From Chitinophagales bacterium (lineage in GTDB: Bacteria; Bacteroidota; Bacteroidia; Chitinophagales; Chitinophagaceae), in contig JACJXQ010000008.1 of the NCBI GenBank assembly GCA_020636495.1, positions 2,046,001 to 2,110,000 of the forward strand: DNA of 64,000 nt, written 5' to 3'. Position 1 is the stretch's first letter; each line of letters opens with the position of its first letter. Of this stretch, positions 50,190 to 59,438 are shown one piece after another. The translations under genes and the position numbers were made by a program. The notes under the pieces were generated by a model that worked only from the letters and a program-made list of their open reading frames with translations, searched no databases and was not told where the DNA came from.

Positions 50190-52211
50190 ATGAAACGCAT
50201 ATTGATCCCTTTATTGTTGCTGGTGTCTTCGGGACTGTCAGCACAAAATGTAATGACACCGGAATTGTTATGGAGCCTGAAACGTGTAGGCGTACAAGAC
50301 ATCAGCCGCGATGGCAGAACTGTTTATTATAGCGCACGACAATACGACTGGAAGACGGAGAAGTCAACCGCTGTGAAATACGGACTGAATGCAGCAAACG
50401 GCAATCGCGAAGAACTTGTTCTGGATAATAAAAGTGTCATACAACGAGACAGGAACGGCTGGTATGCTGTTGAAGGTAATGTGTTGTACCTGAGTAAAGA
50501 CAAAGGGAAGACCTGGAAGGGTATTTACGAAGGAGTAGAAGGACTGGATAATATTAAAGTGTCACCAGACGGTACACACATAGCTTATAGCAAAGACGTA
50601 CTTGTAAAGAAAATGATGGGAACGGATATTTATCCCGACCTGCCTAAAACTACCGTACAGATATATACCGATCTGAACTACCGCCATTGGGACACATGGG
50701 AAGATGGCAAATTCTCACATGTATTTATTACATCAATAAAAGATGGAAGTACAAAAGACCTGTTAGAAGGTATGCCCTACGATTGCCCGCAAAAACCTTT
50801 CGGTGGAGCCGAGGATATAGTGTGGACGCCCGACAGCAAAGGTTTGCTGTACGTTACTAAAAAGAAGTTTGGTAAGGAATATGCCCAAAGTACCAATACG
50901 GACATTTACCATTATGTATTGGCTACAGGTAATACCATCAACTTATCAGCAGGCATGATGGGATTTGATACCAACCCATCTTTCAGCCCTGACGGGCAGA
51001 GGTTGGCCTGGACCAGCATGCGCCGCGATGGTTATGAAGCTGACAAGAATGACATAATAGTGATGGACTGGGGCGGTGACAGCTATAAAAGGAATATGAC
51101 CGCTGCATGGGATGAAACGGTAAGTGGCTTTGCCTGGGACAACAGCAGCACACATATCTACTTAAATGCGCCGTCTAAGGGTACGGTACAGTTATTTGAT
51201 ATTGCTATTCCTCATAACCTGATGTCGAAAATGCTGCCGGTAGTAAGGCAGGTGACCAAAGGTACTTTTGATATGGGTACTCCTTCAGGACAACTTGCAG
51301 GTGGAGAACTGGTTGTAGACCGTAAGGATATGAATCACGCTTCTGAGATATATGCTGTAAATCCTAAAGATGGCAGTATGCGTGCATTAACGCATGAAAA
51401 TGATGATCTGTATAGCAAGATAGGCATGAGCAAAACAGAGTTGCGCATGATAACTACAGGTAGTGGCGAGCAAATGGGTGTTTGGGTGATCTACCCGCCA
51501 GATTTCAACCCTATGAAGAAGTATCCTACACTGCTGTATTGCCAGGGCGGACCTCAGTCTGCACTCTCTCAATTCTACAGCTTCCGTTGGAACTTCCAGT
51601 TGATGGCTGCAAACGGATATATCATTGTTGCGCCTAACCGTCATGGTATGCCGGGCTGGGGTACCCAATGGAATGAATCTATCAGTAAAGACTGGGGTGG
51701 TAAACCCATGCAGGATTACCTGGCTGCTATTGACGACATAGCTAAAGAACCTTATGTAGATAATGATAGACTGGGTTGTATTGGTGCCAGCTATGGAGGA
51801 TACAGTGTGTTTATGCTTGCGGGCATCCATAACAACAGGTTTAAGACTTTTATTGCGCACGATGGCTTGTTCGACATGAAAAGCTGGTACGGAACAACTG
51901 AAGAACTATGGTTTGCCAACTTCGACTTAGGTGGTGCGCCATGGGATAAACCAACACCTGCCGCGTATGAAAAATATGACCCGAGCAAACTGGTAGCTAA
52001 ATGGAATACGCCTATCATGATCATACAAGGTGGTATTGATTTCAGGGTAGGTATTGAGCAAGGGTTGGAAGCCTTCCAGGCCGCACAGTTAAGGGGCATA
52101 AAAAGCAAGCTGCTATACTTCCCGAATGAGAACCATTGGGTGTTGCACGCACAGAACGGACTGGCATGGCACAGGGAGTTCTTCAAATGGCTGGACGAAA
52201 CTTTAAAGTAA
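50190..52211 (+). CDS. S9 family peptidase (prolyl oligopeptidase type)
   Basis: 673 residues with a signal peptide (KRILIPLLLLVSSGLSAQ). N-terminal beta-propeller (WSLKRVGVQDISRDGRTVYYSA and so on, about 25-410), then the alpha/beta hydrolase with catalytic Ser in GASYGGYS, Asp in GGIDFRVG and His in NENHWVL. The enzyme cleaves short peptides, often after Pro or with DPP-like specificity; periplasmic. TATCTTGA 50181-50188 is a weak -7 element 1 nt before the ATG. A strong terminator follows. Confidence 0.92.
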   Translation: MKRILIPLLLLVSSGLSAQNVMTPELLWSLKRVGVQDISRDGRTVYYSARQYDWKTEKSTAVKYGLNAANGNREELVLDNKSVIQRDRNGWYAVEGNVLYLSKDKGKTWKGIYEGVEGLDNIKVSPDGTHIAYSKDVLVKKMMGTDIYPDLPKTTVQIYTDLNYRHWDTWEDGKFSHVFITSIKDGSTKDLLEGMPYDCPQKPFGGAEDIVWTPDSKGLLYVTKKKFGKEYAQSTNTDIYHYVLATGNTINLSAGMMGFDTNPSFSPDGQRLAWTSMRRDGYEADKNDIIVMDWGGDSYKRNMTAAWDETVSGFAWDNSSTHIYLNAPSKGTVQLFDIAIPHNLMSKMLPVVRQVTKGTFDMGTPSGQLAGGELVVDRKDMNHASEIYAVNPKDGSMRALTHENDDLYSKIGMSKTELRMITTGSGEQMGVWVIYPPDFNPMKKYPTLLYCQGGPQSALSQFYSFRWNFQLMAANGYIIVAPNRHGMPGWGTQWNESISKDWGGKPMQDYLAAIDDIAKEPYVDNDRLGCIGASYGGYSVFMLAGIHNNRFKTFIAHDGLFDMKSWYGTTEELWFANFDLGGAPWDKPTPAAYEKYDPSKLVAKWNTPIMIIQGGIDFRVGIEQGLEAFQAAQLRGIKSKLLYFPNENHWVLHAQNGLAWHREFFKWLDETLK

Positions 52212-52220
52212 ATATTCCCG

Positions 52221-52251
52221 AATGTGGCAACTAAAAATTGCCACATTTTTT
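52221..52251 (+). terminator. Rho-independent terminator after the S9 peptidase
   Basis: AATGTGGCAA and TTGCCACATT form a perfect 10-bp stem with a 7-nt loop, followed by five T, 9 nt after the stop. Confidence 0.93.
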
Positions 52252-52273
52252 ATCTTGCCTCAAACAAAATACT

Positions 52274-52729
52274 ATGGCTAAGAAAATAATGTATGGATTG
52301 CTGGCTGTATTGGTGGTCATCCAATTCATTCGCCCCCAAAAGAATGTGTCTGAAATACCCTCGCAAAACGACATCAGGGTACAGCACCCATTACCGGGCA
52401 ACGTAGAAAGTATTCTGAAACGAGCCTGTTTTGATTGCCACAGTAACAATACCGAATATCCATGGTACACCAATATACAGCCTGTAGGCTGGTGGCTGCA
52501 GAACCATATCAATGAAGGTAAGGAGGAGTTGAACTTCTCTGAATTTGCTACATACAGTGCTAAAAAAGCAGACCATAAACTACATGAGGTAGTAGAAATG
52601 GTGGAAGAGAAAGAAATGCCGTTGAGCAGTTATACGCTGATACACAAAGATGCCATACTTACGGCACAGGAAACTGAAACATTGATCAACTGGGCGAACC
52701 AACTTCGCCAGGAAATCTATCCGAGATAA
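52274..52729 (+). CDS. Heme-binding domain protein (c-type cytochrome-like)
   Basis: 151 residues from ATG 52274 (MAKKIMYGLLAVLVVIQFIRP), one membrane anchor or signal. The heme site is CFDCHSNNTEYPWY (CxxCH), matching the Haem_bd family of Bacteroidota. A second conserved Trp/Pro block is YTNIQPVGWWLQNHI. It is probably a periplasmic heme protein in electron transfer. The longer frame from 52238 lies over the terminator and is rejected. It ends 2 bp before xth. Confidence 0.85.
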   Translation: MAKKIMYGLLAVLVVIQFIRPQKNVSEIPSQNDIRVQHPLPGNVESILKRACFDCHSNNTEYPWYTNIQPVGWWLQNHINEGKEELNFSEFATYSAKKADHKLHEVVEMVEEKEMPLSSYTLIHKDAILTAQETETLINWANQLRQEIYPR

Positions 52730-52731
52730 TT

Positions 52732-53499
52732 ATGAGAATTATATCCTACAACGTAAACGGAATAAGAGCAGCCATAAAAAAGGGATTTATGGACTGGTTA
52801 GCCACAGACCCTGCAGACGTGATATGCCTGCAGGAAACGAAAGCAGTAAAAGAGAATATTGACCACCAGGAACTGGAAGAGTTGGGCTACCAAAACTACT
52901 GGTTCTCTGCCGAAAAGAAAGGATACAGCGGTGTAGCTATTTTTACGAAAAAGAAACCTACTGAGGTTTTTTATGGTAACGGTATAGAACAGAGCGATTT
53001 TGAAGGAAGGGTGATACGGGCCGATTTTGGGGACATTTCACTCATAAACGCCTACTTTCCAAGTGGTACAAGTGGTGACGAACGCCAGACCTATAAATAC
53101 CAATGGCTGGATGAATTTTACGACTACCTTAATGAGCTGAGAAAAACTCGCCCCAACCTTATTATTTGTGGTGATTATAATATCTGTCATAAAGAGATAG
53201 ACATCCATAACCCGGTGGGCAATAAGAAGAGTAGCGGTTTCCTGCCCGAAGAGCGTGCATGGATGGATAAGTTCTTCGATAATGGTTATGTAGACACCTT
53301 CCGTCATTTCAACAAAGAACCGCATCACTACACGTGGTGGAGCCAACGTTTTCCGTCCGTAAGATTAGAGAACAAAGGTTGGCGTATCGACTACATCAGC
53401 GTAACAGACCCGCTGGCCAAAAAACTTAAGGCAGCAGACATATACCCGGATGTAAAACATTCTGATCACTGCCCGATATATCTTGAGTTGAAGAAGTAA
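52732..53499 (+). CDS. xth: Exodeoxyribonuclease III (AP endonuclease)
   Basis: 255 residues. It begins MRIISYNVNGIRAAIKKGFMDWL, then LQETKA (metal Glu), ISLINAYFPSGT, ICGDYNICHKEID (metal and catalytic Asp/Asn), WRIDYISVT and HSDHCPIYLEL (catalytic His). The enzyme cuts DNA at abasic sites and degrades 3' ends in base excision repair. The ATG is 2 bp after the heme protein stop, so it is in that transcript. Confidence 0.95.
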   Translation: MRIISYNVNGIRAAIKKGFMDWLATDPADVICLQETKAVKENIDHQELEELGYQNYWFSAEKKGYSGVAIFTKKKPTEVFYGNGIEQSDFEGRVIRADFGDISLINAYFPSGTSGDERQTYKYQWLDEFYDYLNELRKTRPNLIICGDYNICHKEIDIHNPVGNKKSSGFLPEERAWMDKFFDNGYVDTFRHFNKEPHHYTWWSQRFPSVRLENKGWRIDYISVTDPLAKKLKAADIYPDVKHSDHCPIYLELKK

Positions 53500-53520
53500 A
53501 TTCAACAAACATTGATAAGG

Positions 53521-54372
53521 CTAAAGTTCTCTCGTGCCAAAAGTATCACCCTGGCTGATGTCGCCTGTGTCATAGCCTTTTTTGAACCAGCGTACTCTCT
53601 GGGCAGATGTACCGTGCGTAAAAGCATCAGGAACTACGGTACCGTTACCAAACCGTTTCTGCAACCTGTCATCACCTATTGCATTGGCTGCATTCAGTGC
53701 TTCGTCTATATCTCCCTCATCCAGTATATTCTGCATCCTGTCTGTATAATGAGCCCACATACCGGCAAAGAAATCAGCCTGAAGTTCCTGCATTACAGAT
53801 AGTTTATTAGCTTCCACCTCACTACGTGATTCTTTTAATGCCCTTACTTTTTCAGAGATGCCTAAAAGTGTCTGTACATGGTGTCCAACTTCGTGAGCCA
53901 CTACATATGCCATAGCAAAATCACCGGGTGCGCCGAAACGTCCATGCAGTTCGTCGTAGAAAGACAGGTCGATATATACTTTCTGGTCAAGCGGGCAATA
54001 AAAAGGTCCGCTTGCTGCACCTGCCTGTCCGCAACCTGACTCAACAGAACTATGAAATAGCACCAGTGTGGGTTCTTTATATTCATAACCCATATCAGCA
54101 AACTCTCTGTGCCAGAAATCCTCAGTTTCTGCTAATACTACCGACACGAACTGTGCAGCCTCATTTTCTGCTGCATCAGGAGTGTATTGTTCTGTTGATG
54201 AGCTTTGCAGATCGCCAGCTTGTTGCAATACAACCGTTGGGTCTCCTCCCAAAAAGTAAACGATAGCTGCGATGACTAGTACACCAACGCCTCCTCCTAT
54301 CATTTTTCCACTACTACCGCCGCTACGGCGGTCTTCTACATTACTGCTTTCTCTGCGTCCCTGCCAGCGCAT
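53521..54372 (-). CDS. Neutral zinc metallopeptidase (YpfJ family)
   Basis: 283 residues. N-terminal hydrophobic segment (about 30-45) and a zinc motif MAYVVAHEVGHHVQTLLG (HExxH). Other family blocks: FWHREFADMGYEYKEPTLVLF, CGQAGAASGPFYCPLDQKVYIDLSF and GTSAQRVRWFKKGYDTGDI. The substrates are unknown. It is convergent to xth (21-bp gap) and divergent from the porin. Start ATG 54372. Confidence 0.93.
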   Translation of the reverse strand: MRWQGRRESSNVEDRRSGGSSGKMIGGGVGVLVIAAIVYFLGGDPTVVLQQAGDLQSSSTEQYTPDAAENEAAQFVSVVLAETEDFWHREFADMGYEYKEPTLVLFHSSVESGCGQAGAASGPFYCPLDQKVYIDLSFYDELHGRFGAPGDFAMAYVVAHEVGHHVQTLLGISEKVRALKESRSEVEANKLSVMQELQADFFAGMWAHYTDRMQNILDEGDIDEALNAANAIGDDRLQKRFGNGTVVPDAFTHGTSAQRVRWFKKGYDTGDISQGDTFGTREL

Positions 54373-54444
54373 CTTTATACTTTTTTAAGTGAGATTAAAA
54401 CTATAAAAACTTGTACCCTACAAACAAGATAGTATTTTTATACT

Positions 54445-55578
54445 ATGGTTAAGAAAATATTATTACCGCTGATATTGGGCTTTTGTACTACTACAGCATT
54501 TGCCCAGGATGATAATGAAATGAAGGAACAGGAATATTCAGCTCCGAAACCGTTGGTGATAGAAGGGTATGGTGAGGTGTATTATGGTTACGACTTTAAC
54601 CAACCAACCAGCAACAATCGCCCCGATTTTGTGTATTCGCACAACAGGCACAATGAGGTGAATGTAAACCTCGCTATGCTCCGTGCAAAATACGAGAAAG
54701 ACAGGGTACGTGCCAACATCGGTATCATGGCAGGTACATATGCCAATGCCAATATGGCCTCAGAACCGGGTGTGCTTAAGAATATCTATGAAGCTAATGG
54801 AGGTGTTCGCCTGCACAAGTTTCGCGAACTGTGGCTGGACGCGGGTGTGTTTGAATCGCATATAGGCCCCGAAGGTGCTATCAGTATGGATTGTCCTACA
54901 CTCACCCGTAGCCTGATAGCAGAGAACTCGCCTTATTATGAAGCAGGCGTAAGACTGAGTTACAGGAGTATTAACCAGAAATGGTATTTCGCACTGATGC
55001 ACCTGAACGGATGGCAACGCATTCAGCGTGTGAACGGGAATTCAACACCGGCAGGAGGGATGCAGATAACCTATACGCCTACCAACAAGCTGACATTCAA
55101 CATGAGCACTTTTGTAGGTAACGATCAGCCCTTTGGTGTGGTGAAGATGCGGTACTTTACAGACTTTTACGCCATCATGCAGTTAAGTAAAAGATGGCAG
55201 GTTACTGCAGTTGCAGACCTTGGCCTGCAGCAAACAGCTGATGGTAGCAGTACCTATGACGACTGGACAGGTTTTGCACTGATAACAAAATACAAAGTCA
55301 ACAGGCGCTCAGCCTGGGTAGCACGCGGCGAATACTTTCGCGATCCATATTACGTAGTAGCTCCTAATGATGCTGGCAGCGTAGGTGCAGGTTTCTTTCT
55401 TTGGGGGTATAGCCTGGCCTACGACAGATGGGTAACTAAAAATGTTTTGTGGCGTGTAGAAGGAAAAGGCTACGCAGGCAAAAACCCGATGTTCCGCAGA
55501 GGTGGGGCATGGTTCAATGATGACTATGTTTTGACCACATCTCTGGCCTTCAGGTTCAATAACAGGAAGAACCATTAG
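54445..55578 (+). CDS. Outer membrane beta-barrel porin, BBP2-like
   Basis: 377 residues with a signal peptide (VKKILLPLILGFCTTTAFAQ). The rest is a beta-barrel of amphipathic strands with aromatic girdles (EGYGEVYYGYDFNQP, MQLSKRWQVTAVADLGLQQ and others), ending in FRFNNRKNH. It resembles the putative porin BBP2/OmpL-like family. The substrate is unknown. A one-mismatch -7 (TATTTTTA, 54433-54440) lies 4 nt before the ATG. Confidence 0.78.
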   Translation: MVKKILLPLILGFCTTTAFAQDDNEMKEQEYSAPKPLVIEGYGEVYYGYDFNQPTSNNRPDFVYSHNRHNEVNVNLAMLRAKYEKDRVRANIGIMAGTYANANMASEPGVLKNIYEANGGVRLHKFRELWLDAGVFESHIGPEGAISMDCPTLTRSLIAENSPYYEAGVRLSYRSINQKWYFALMHLNGWQRIQRVNGNSTPAGGMQITYTPTNKLTFNMSTFVGNDQPFGVVKMRYFTDFYAIMQLSKRWQVTAVADLGLQQTADGSSTYDDWTGFALITKYKVNRRSAWVARGEYFRDPYYVVAPNDAGSVGAGFFLWGYSLAYDRWVTKNVLWRVEGKGYAGKNPMFRRGGAWFNDDYVLTTSLAFRFNNRKNH

Positions 55579-55590
55579 GTAGAAAAAATA

Positions 55591-56232
55591 TTACTGCTCT
55601 ACACCGTAAAATATTATTGCCAAAACAAATGGCATGCATATTAGTAAAGCAATGATGAGAGGCCTCCATATTTTTCTTTTACGGAAAAGCGTGTTGTTGC
55701 CTATATAGCGGTTCCAGAAATAAGTAGTTAATATCATTGCTCCCAGGCCATTAACCATTAGTGTAAATCCTGTATTTCTGGGTATTTGCATCAGAAAAGC
55801 GAGGGAAGCAACAGTGTACAATATTCCGAAAATAATAACTTGTATATAGCCTTTCTGATTGGCTTTTATGTTTTGAGCCATCATAACAGATCCGAATATA
55901 GGCATGAAAACGACAGAAAATACCCAAATAGCTTGTTTAGAATAAAGTAGGGGCGCATTTTCATCATCTGTATACAGGTGATCTTGTCTGTTATTTTCAA
56001 GTATTGGGCTGTCCTTCTCAAACATTGGTTCATCTGCAAGATCTGTTTTATTAGCTATGTGTTCATTAATAGCGTTAATTTTATCTTCACTAATGTTAAT
56101 ATTACGACTCTTCAATTCACTTAATGCAGATTGTAGATAATCTGTTCTGTACTTAGCGTAATTATCAATATATAACTGCAGGTCTTCATCAGTCAGACCT
56201 TGTATGTATTTATCAGTTTCGGTGTTACTCAT
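55591..56232 (-). CDS. Membrane protein with helical N-terminal domain, unknown function
   Basis: 213 residues. The first 100 residues are soluble and acidic and contain paired helices (TDEDLQLYIDNYAKYRTDYLQSALSELKSRNI, then INAINEHIANKTDLAD). Four hydrophobic segments follow (about 106-210). No family is recognised. It lies tail to tail with the porin (12-bp gap) and has a 329-bp AT-rich gap upstream. Confidence 0.6.
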   Translation of the reverse strand: MSNTETDKYIQGLTDEDLQLYIDNYAKYRTDYLQSALSELKSRNINISEDKINAINEHIANKTDLADEPMFEKDSPILENNRQDHLYTDDENAPLLYSKQAIWVFSVVFMPIFGSVMMAQNIKANQKGYIQVIIFGILYTVASLAFLMQIPRNTGFTLMVNGLGAMILTTYFWNRYIGNNTLFRKRKIWRPLIIALLICMPFVLAIIFYGVEQ

Positions 56233-56561
56233 GTGATCATTTATTCAGCAATATAATGTTTTCAAATAAATTATACTATTTTAATTGAGCTAAATTACGT
56301 ATATTTGTATAATAATTGTCTTTAATTGTCAATTAAGTTCTTTTATTTATTGCCATGCGAACCGATTAAAATGAAATTAGTCATTTAGTAAAAAATACTT
56401 GTGATTTTACAACAAAACACAACAACTAAGCGAACTTGTAATAACTATTCAAACTATAACAAACCTTAACAATTCATGCTGACCGACCAGATATATTGTT
56501 ACTTTCTAAATTTGTAATAATAGCCGGTAAGTGGTTCGGGTTATGCACTATCTTTGCATCC
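56233..56561. other. 329-bp AT-rich gap between divergent genes
   Basis: No gene seen. A TATATTTG match at 56300-56307 (+) has no gene just after it; the promoter of the C45-like gene is at 56549. A small RNA or leader cannot be excluded. Confidence 0.5.
56549..56556 (+). promoter_or_regulatory. -7 promoter element for the C45-like gene
   Basis: TATCTTTG, with 5 nt between its G and ATG 56562. It shows that the longer frame from 56496 is not the start. Confidence 0.6.
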
Positions 56562-58232
56562 ATGCACGTGATCAGGAAGATACTTAAGGTACTGGCTGTA
56601 ATACTGGGTATATTCCTGGTAGCATGTATTGCGTTTTGCATATATGTTTATAATATTTCCGACTATCCACCACCGCGGGTAGCTGACAGTATAGACTATG
56701 TATATGGGAAAGAACACATAGAGGGTAGCTTGTTCAAGGTAGACGACAACTGGATACGCCGGAATGACCATGGATTGTATGAAATGTATGTCTCAGGCAG
56801 TCCCTACGATATCGGGGCGAAAAACGGATTACTCTCACAGCAACAGATAGTAGACCAGGAGATAGCTTTTACCGACCAGATAAGACAGATGATACCATCT
56901 GAAAAGTACCTGAAATTCCTGAAGTATGTAATTGGCTTCATGAACCGTGACTTACCCGAACATGTAACCGAAGAGTATAAAGACGAGATATATGGTATTT
57001 CCCGCGCAGCTACTGACTCTTTTAATTGGGTAGGGGACAAATACACCCGTATTTTGAATTATCATGCCGCACACGACATTGGCCATGCGCTACAGAATAT
57101 GATGCTGGTTGGATGTACATCGTTCGGAGCTTGGGGAGGCAAGACGGAGGATGGTTCTATGTTGCTGGGTAGAAATTTTGATTTCTGGGTCGGGGACAAA
57201 TTTGCAGAGAATAAGATAGTCGCCTTTTATGCGCCTGAAAATGGCAACAAATTTGCATTTATTACCTGGGGCGGTTTTGTCGGTGTGGTATCCGGTATGA
57301 ATGATAAAGGTTTGACAGTGACCATCAATGCGGCCCGTTCCGATATTCCTTTCAGTGCGGCAACTCCGGTATCATTAGTAGCCAGGGAGGTATTACAATA
57401 TGCGTCAAATATAGAGGAGGCGGTCGCTATTGCTAAAAGCCGCACAATGTTCGTGTCTGAAAGCTTTTTGGTAGGTAGTGCTGCAGACGGCAAGGCGATC
57501 ATCATAGAAAAGACACCCGATAAGCTTTCTGTGTATGATGCGGAAAGTGACCATATACAGTGTACCAATCACTACCAGAGCAAGGAATTTGAACAGCAGG
57601 AGCTGAATAAAGAACAAAAGAACCGTAGTGCTTCAGTATACAGGTATATGCGTCTTCAGGAACTCATGGGTATGTATTACCCTCTGAATCCGCAGAAAAT
57701 GGCAGATATACTCAGGGACAGGGGAGGCTGGCATGGTGCAGATATTGGTATGGGCAATGAGCTGGCTGTGAACCAGCTGATAGCCCATCACTCCGTTATC
57801 TTTCAGCCGGATAGCCTGCGTATGTGGGTGAGTACCGATAAGTGGCAGTTGGGCGAATACATTTGTTACGACCTTAGAAAGGTCTTTGCGCTGAAGGATA
57901 TATCAAAAGACTTTAACGTCAATGATGTTGGGTTGACCATTGCGGCAGATAGTTTCATCTACTCACAGCAGTATGCGGATTTTCTGAGATTCAGAAAAAA
58001 TAAAATGGCGCTCCTGCAGGGCAAACCTGTAGATACAGCAGAGGTCATCCAAAGCAACCCGATGTATTATGACGCATGGCGCATTGCAGGTGATTACGCC
58101 TTTATGAACAAATGGTATCCGGCAGCGTTTAAGTACTATCAGCATGCTCTGACCCTCAGGGTGGCTACTGTTGACGAAAAAGAAGCGATACAGAAAAAAA
58201 TTGCTTTGTGTAAAAAGAATATAAAACAATAG
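56562..58232 (+). CDS. C45-family autoproteolytic acyltransferase/hydrolase
   Basis: 556 residues from ATG 56562 (MHVIRKILKVLAVILGIFLV), with an N-terminal membrane helix. The Ntn-hydrolase domain shows the self-cleavage site before Cys185 in LVGCTSFGAWG, then GRNFDFWVG and GMNDKGLTVTINAARS, matching acyl-CoA:6-aminopenicillanic acid acyltransferase (C45) and related amidases. A C-terminal TPR-like part (PAAFKYYQHALTL) follows. The substrate is unknown, perhaps an N-acyl lipid or peptide. It lies 21 bp upstream of the GT2-DUF2062 gene. Confidence 0.8.
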   Translation: MHVIRKILKVLAVILGIFLVACIAFCIYVYNISDYPPPRVADSIDYVYGKEHIEGSLFKVDDNWIRRNDHGLYEMYVSGSPYDIGAKNGLLSQQQIVDQEIAFTDQIRQMIPSEKYLKFLKYVIGFMNRDLPEHVTEEYKDEIYGISRAATDSFNWVGDKYTRILNYHAAHDIGHALQNMMLVGCTSFGAWGGKTEDGSMLLGRNFDFWVGDKFAENKIVAFYAPENGNKFAFITWGGFVGVVSGMNDKGLTVTINAARSDIPFSAATPVSLVAREVLQYASNIEEAVAIAKSRTMFVSESFLVGSAADGKAIIIEKTPDKLSVYDAESDHIQCTNHYQSKEFEQQELNKEQKNRSASVYRYMRLQELMGMYYPLNPQKMADILRDRGGWHGADIGMGNELAVNQLIAHHSVIFQPDSLRMWVSTDKWQLGEYICYDLRKVFALKDISKDFNVNDVGLTIAADSFIYSQQYADFLRFRKNKMALLQGKPVDTAEVIQSNPMYYDAWRIAGDYAFMNKWYPAAFKYYQHALTLRVATVDEKEAIQKKIALCKKNIKQ

Positions 58233-58253
58233 TTTAGCATCTGTAATAGCGAG

Positions 58254-59438
58254 ATGGACCAACCTGTTTACGAGCGTCGTTTTCTTGATTTGAAAGCCTG
58301 TGTGCTGATACCTACCTACAACAATGCAGGTACATTGGCTGCTGTGCTGAATGATGTGCTGAAGTATACCAATCAGGTGATAGTAGTAAACGATGGTTCT
58401 ACGGATGACACTGAAGTTATCCTAAAACAGTTCCCTCAGATACACATCGTCAGCTATAAACCTAATGCCGGTAAAGGCATGGCCCTGAGGCGTGGCTTTA
58501 AAGAAGCAGTAAAGCTGGGCTATGAACATGCCATAACACTAGACAGCGACGGCCAGCACTATGCGAAGGATGTGGTTGAATTTCTTACTTGGTTGGAGGC
58601 AGAACCCAATTCATTACTGATAGGTGCCCGTAATATGGACCAGGAGAATGTACCCGGCAAAAGCAGCTTTGGTAATCGATTCTCTAACTTTTGGTTTTGG
58701 GTAAATACAGGTATACGTCTGCAGGATACGCAGTCGGGTTACCGTTCTTACCCTGTAAGTAAGCTGGCCAATAAGAGATACTTTACTTCCAAATACGAAT
58801 TCGAAATAGAAGTAATTGTACGTGCTGCATGGAGTGGCATTGCAGTGAGGGGAGTGCCAGTTTCCGTTTATTATCCAAGGCCGGAAGAAAGGGTTTCTCA
58901 TTTTCGGCCAGGTAAAGATTTTACCCGAATCAGTATTCTGAATACCATACTGGTGCTTATCTCTGTATTCTGGGTAAAACCACGTGATTTTATCAGGAAT
59001 CTGTTCAGCCGGGAGGGTAGGAAAGTAATATACAAAGCAGCTTTTGGTACACCCGGTGAAAGCAACCATAAGAAAGCGGTATCTCTGGGTTTTGGCGTGT
59101 TTATGGGTATTGTGCCTATATGGGGTTTTCAACTGGCAGTAGGTATACCCCTGGCTATATTATTCAGGCTCAACAAAGCTTTGTTCATCATTGCTGCCAA
59201 TATCAGTGTTCCGCCTATAATGTTCGTCATTATGGCATTAAGTGTAGCGCTGGGAAAATGGATGCTTGGTATAGAATCCATAATACCAGACTTTAGGAAT
59301 ATATCTCTTGAAATGGTAAAGGAAGAAGGGTTCGCCTTCTTCCTTGGAGGTTCAGTTTTAGCGATCGGCACAGGTCTTATTGTTTACCTGTTATCGCTTA
59401 GTATTTTACATTTTACACGAAAAGTGGACGTGCAATAG
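58254..59438 (+). CDS. GT2 glycosyltransferase fused to DUF2062
   Basis: 394 residues. The N-terminal GT2 domain: VLIPTYNNAGTLAAVLND, IVVNDGSTDDTE, and DSDGQHY (nucleotide-sugar/metal site). From about residue 265 there is a membrane-rich DUF2062 domain (AVSLGFGVFMGIVPIWGFQLAVGIPLAI and on). The fusion suggests a sugar is added to a lipid at the membrane; the product is unknown. It follows the C45-like gene by 21 bp. Its tail overlaps the tail of the convergent methyltransferase by 26 bp. Confidence 0.85.
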   Translation: MDQPVYERRFLDLKACVLIPTYNNAGTLAAVLNDVLKYTNQVIVVNDGSTDDTEVILKQFPQIHIVSYKPNAGKGMALRRGFKEAVKLGYEHAITLDSDGQHYAKDVVEFLTWLEAEPNSLLIGARNMDQENVPGKSSFGNRFSNFWFWVNTGIRLQDTQSGYRSYPVSKLANKRYFTSKYEFEIEVIVRAAWSGIAVRGVPVSVYYPRPEERVSHFRPGKDFTRISILNTILVLISVFWVKPRDFIRNLFSREGRKVIYKAAFGTPGESNHKKAVSLGFGVFMGIVPIWGFQLAVGIPLAILFRLNKALFIIAANISVPPIMFVIMALSVALGKWMLGIESIIPDFRNISLEMVKEEGFAFFLGGSVLAIGTGLIVYLLSLSILHFTRKVDVQ

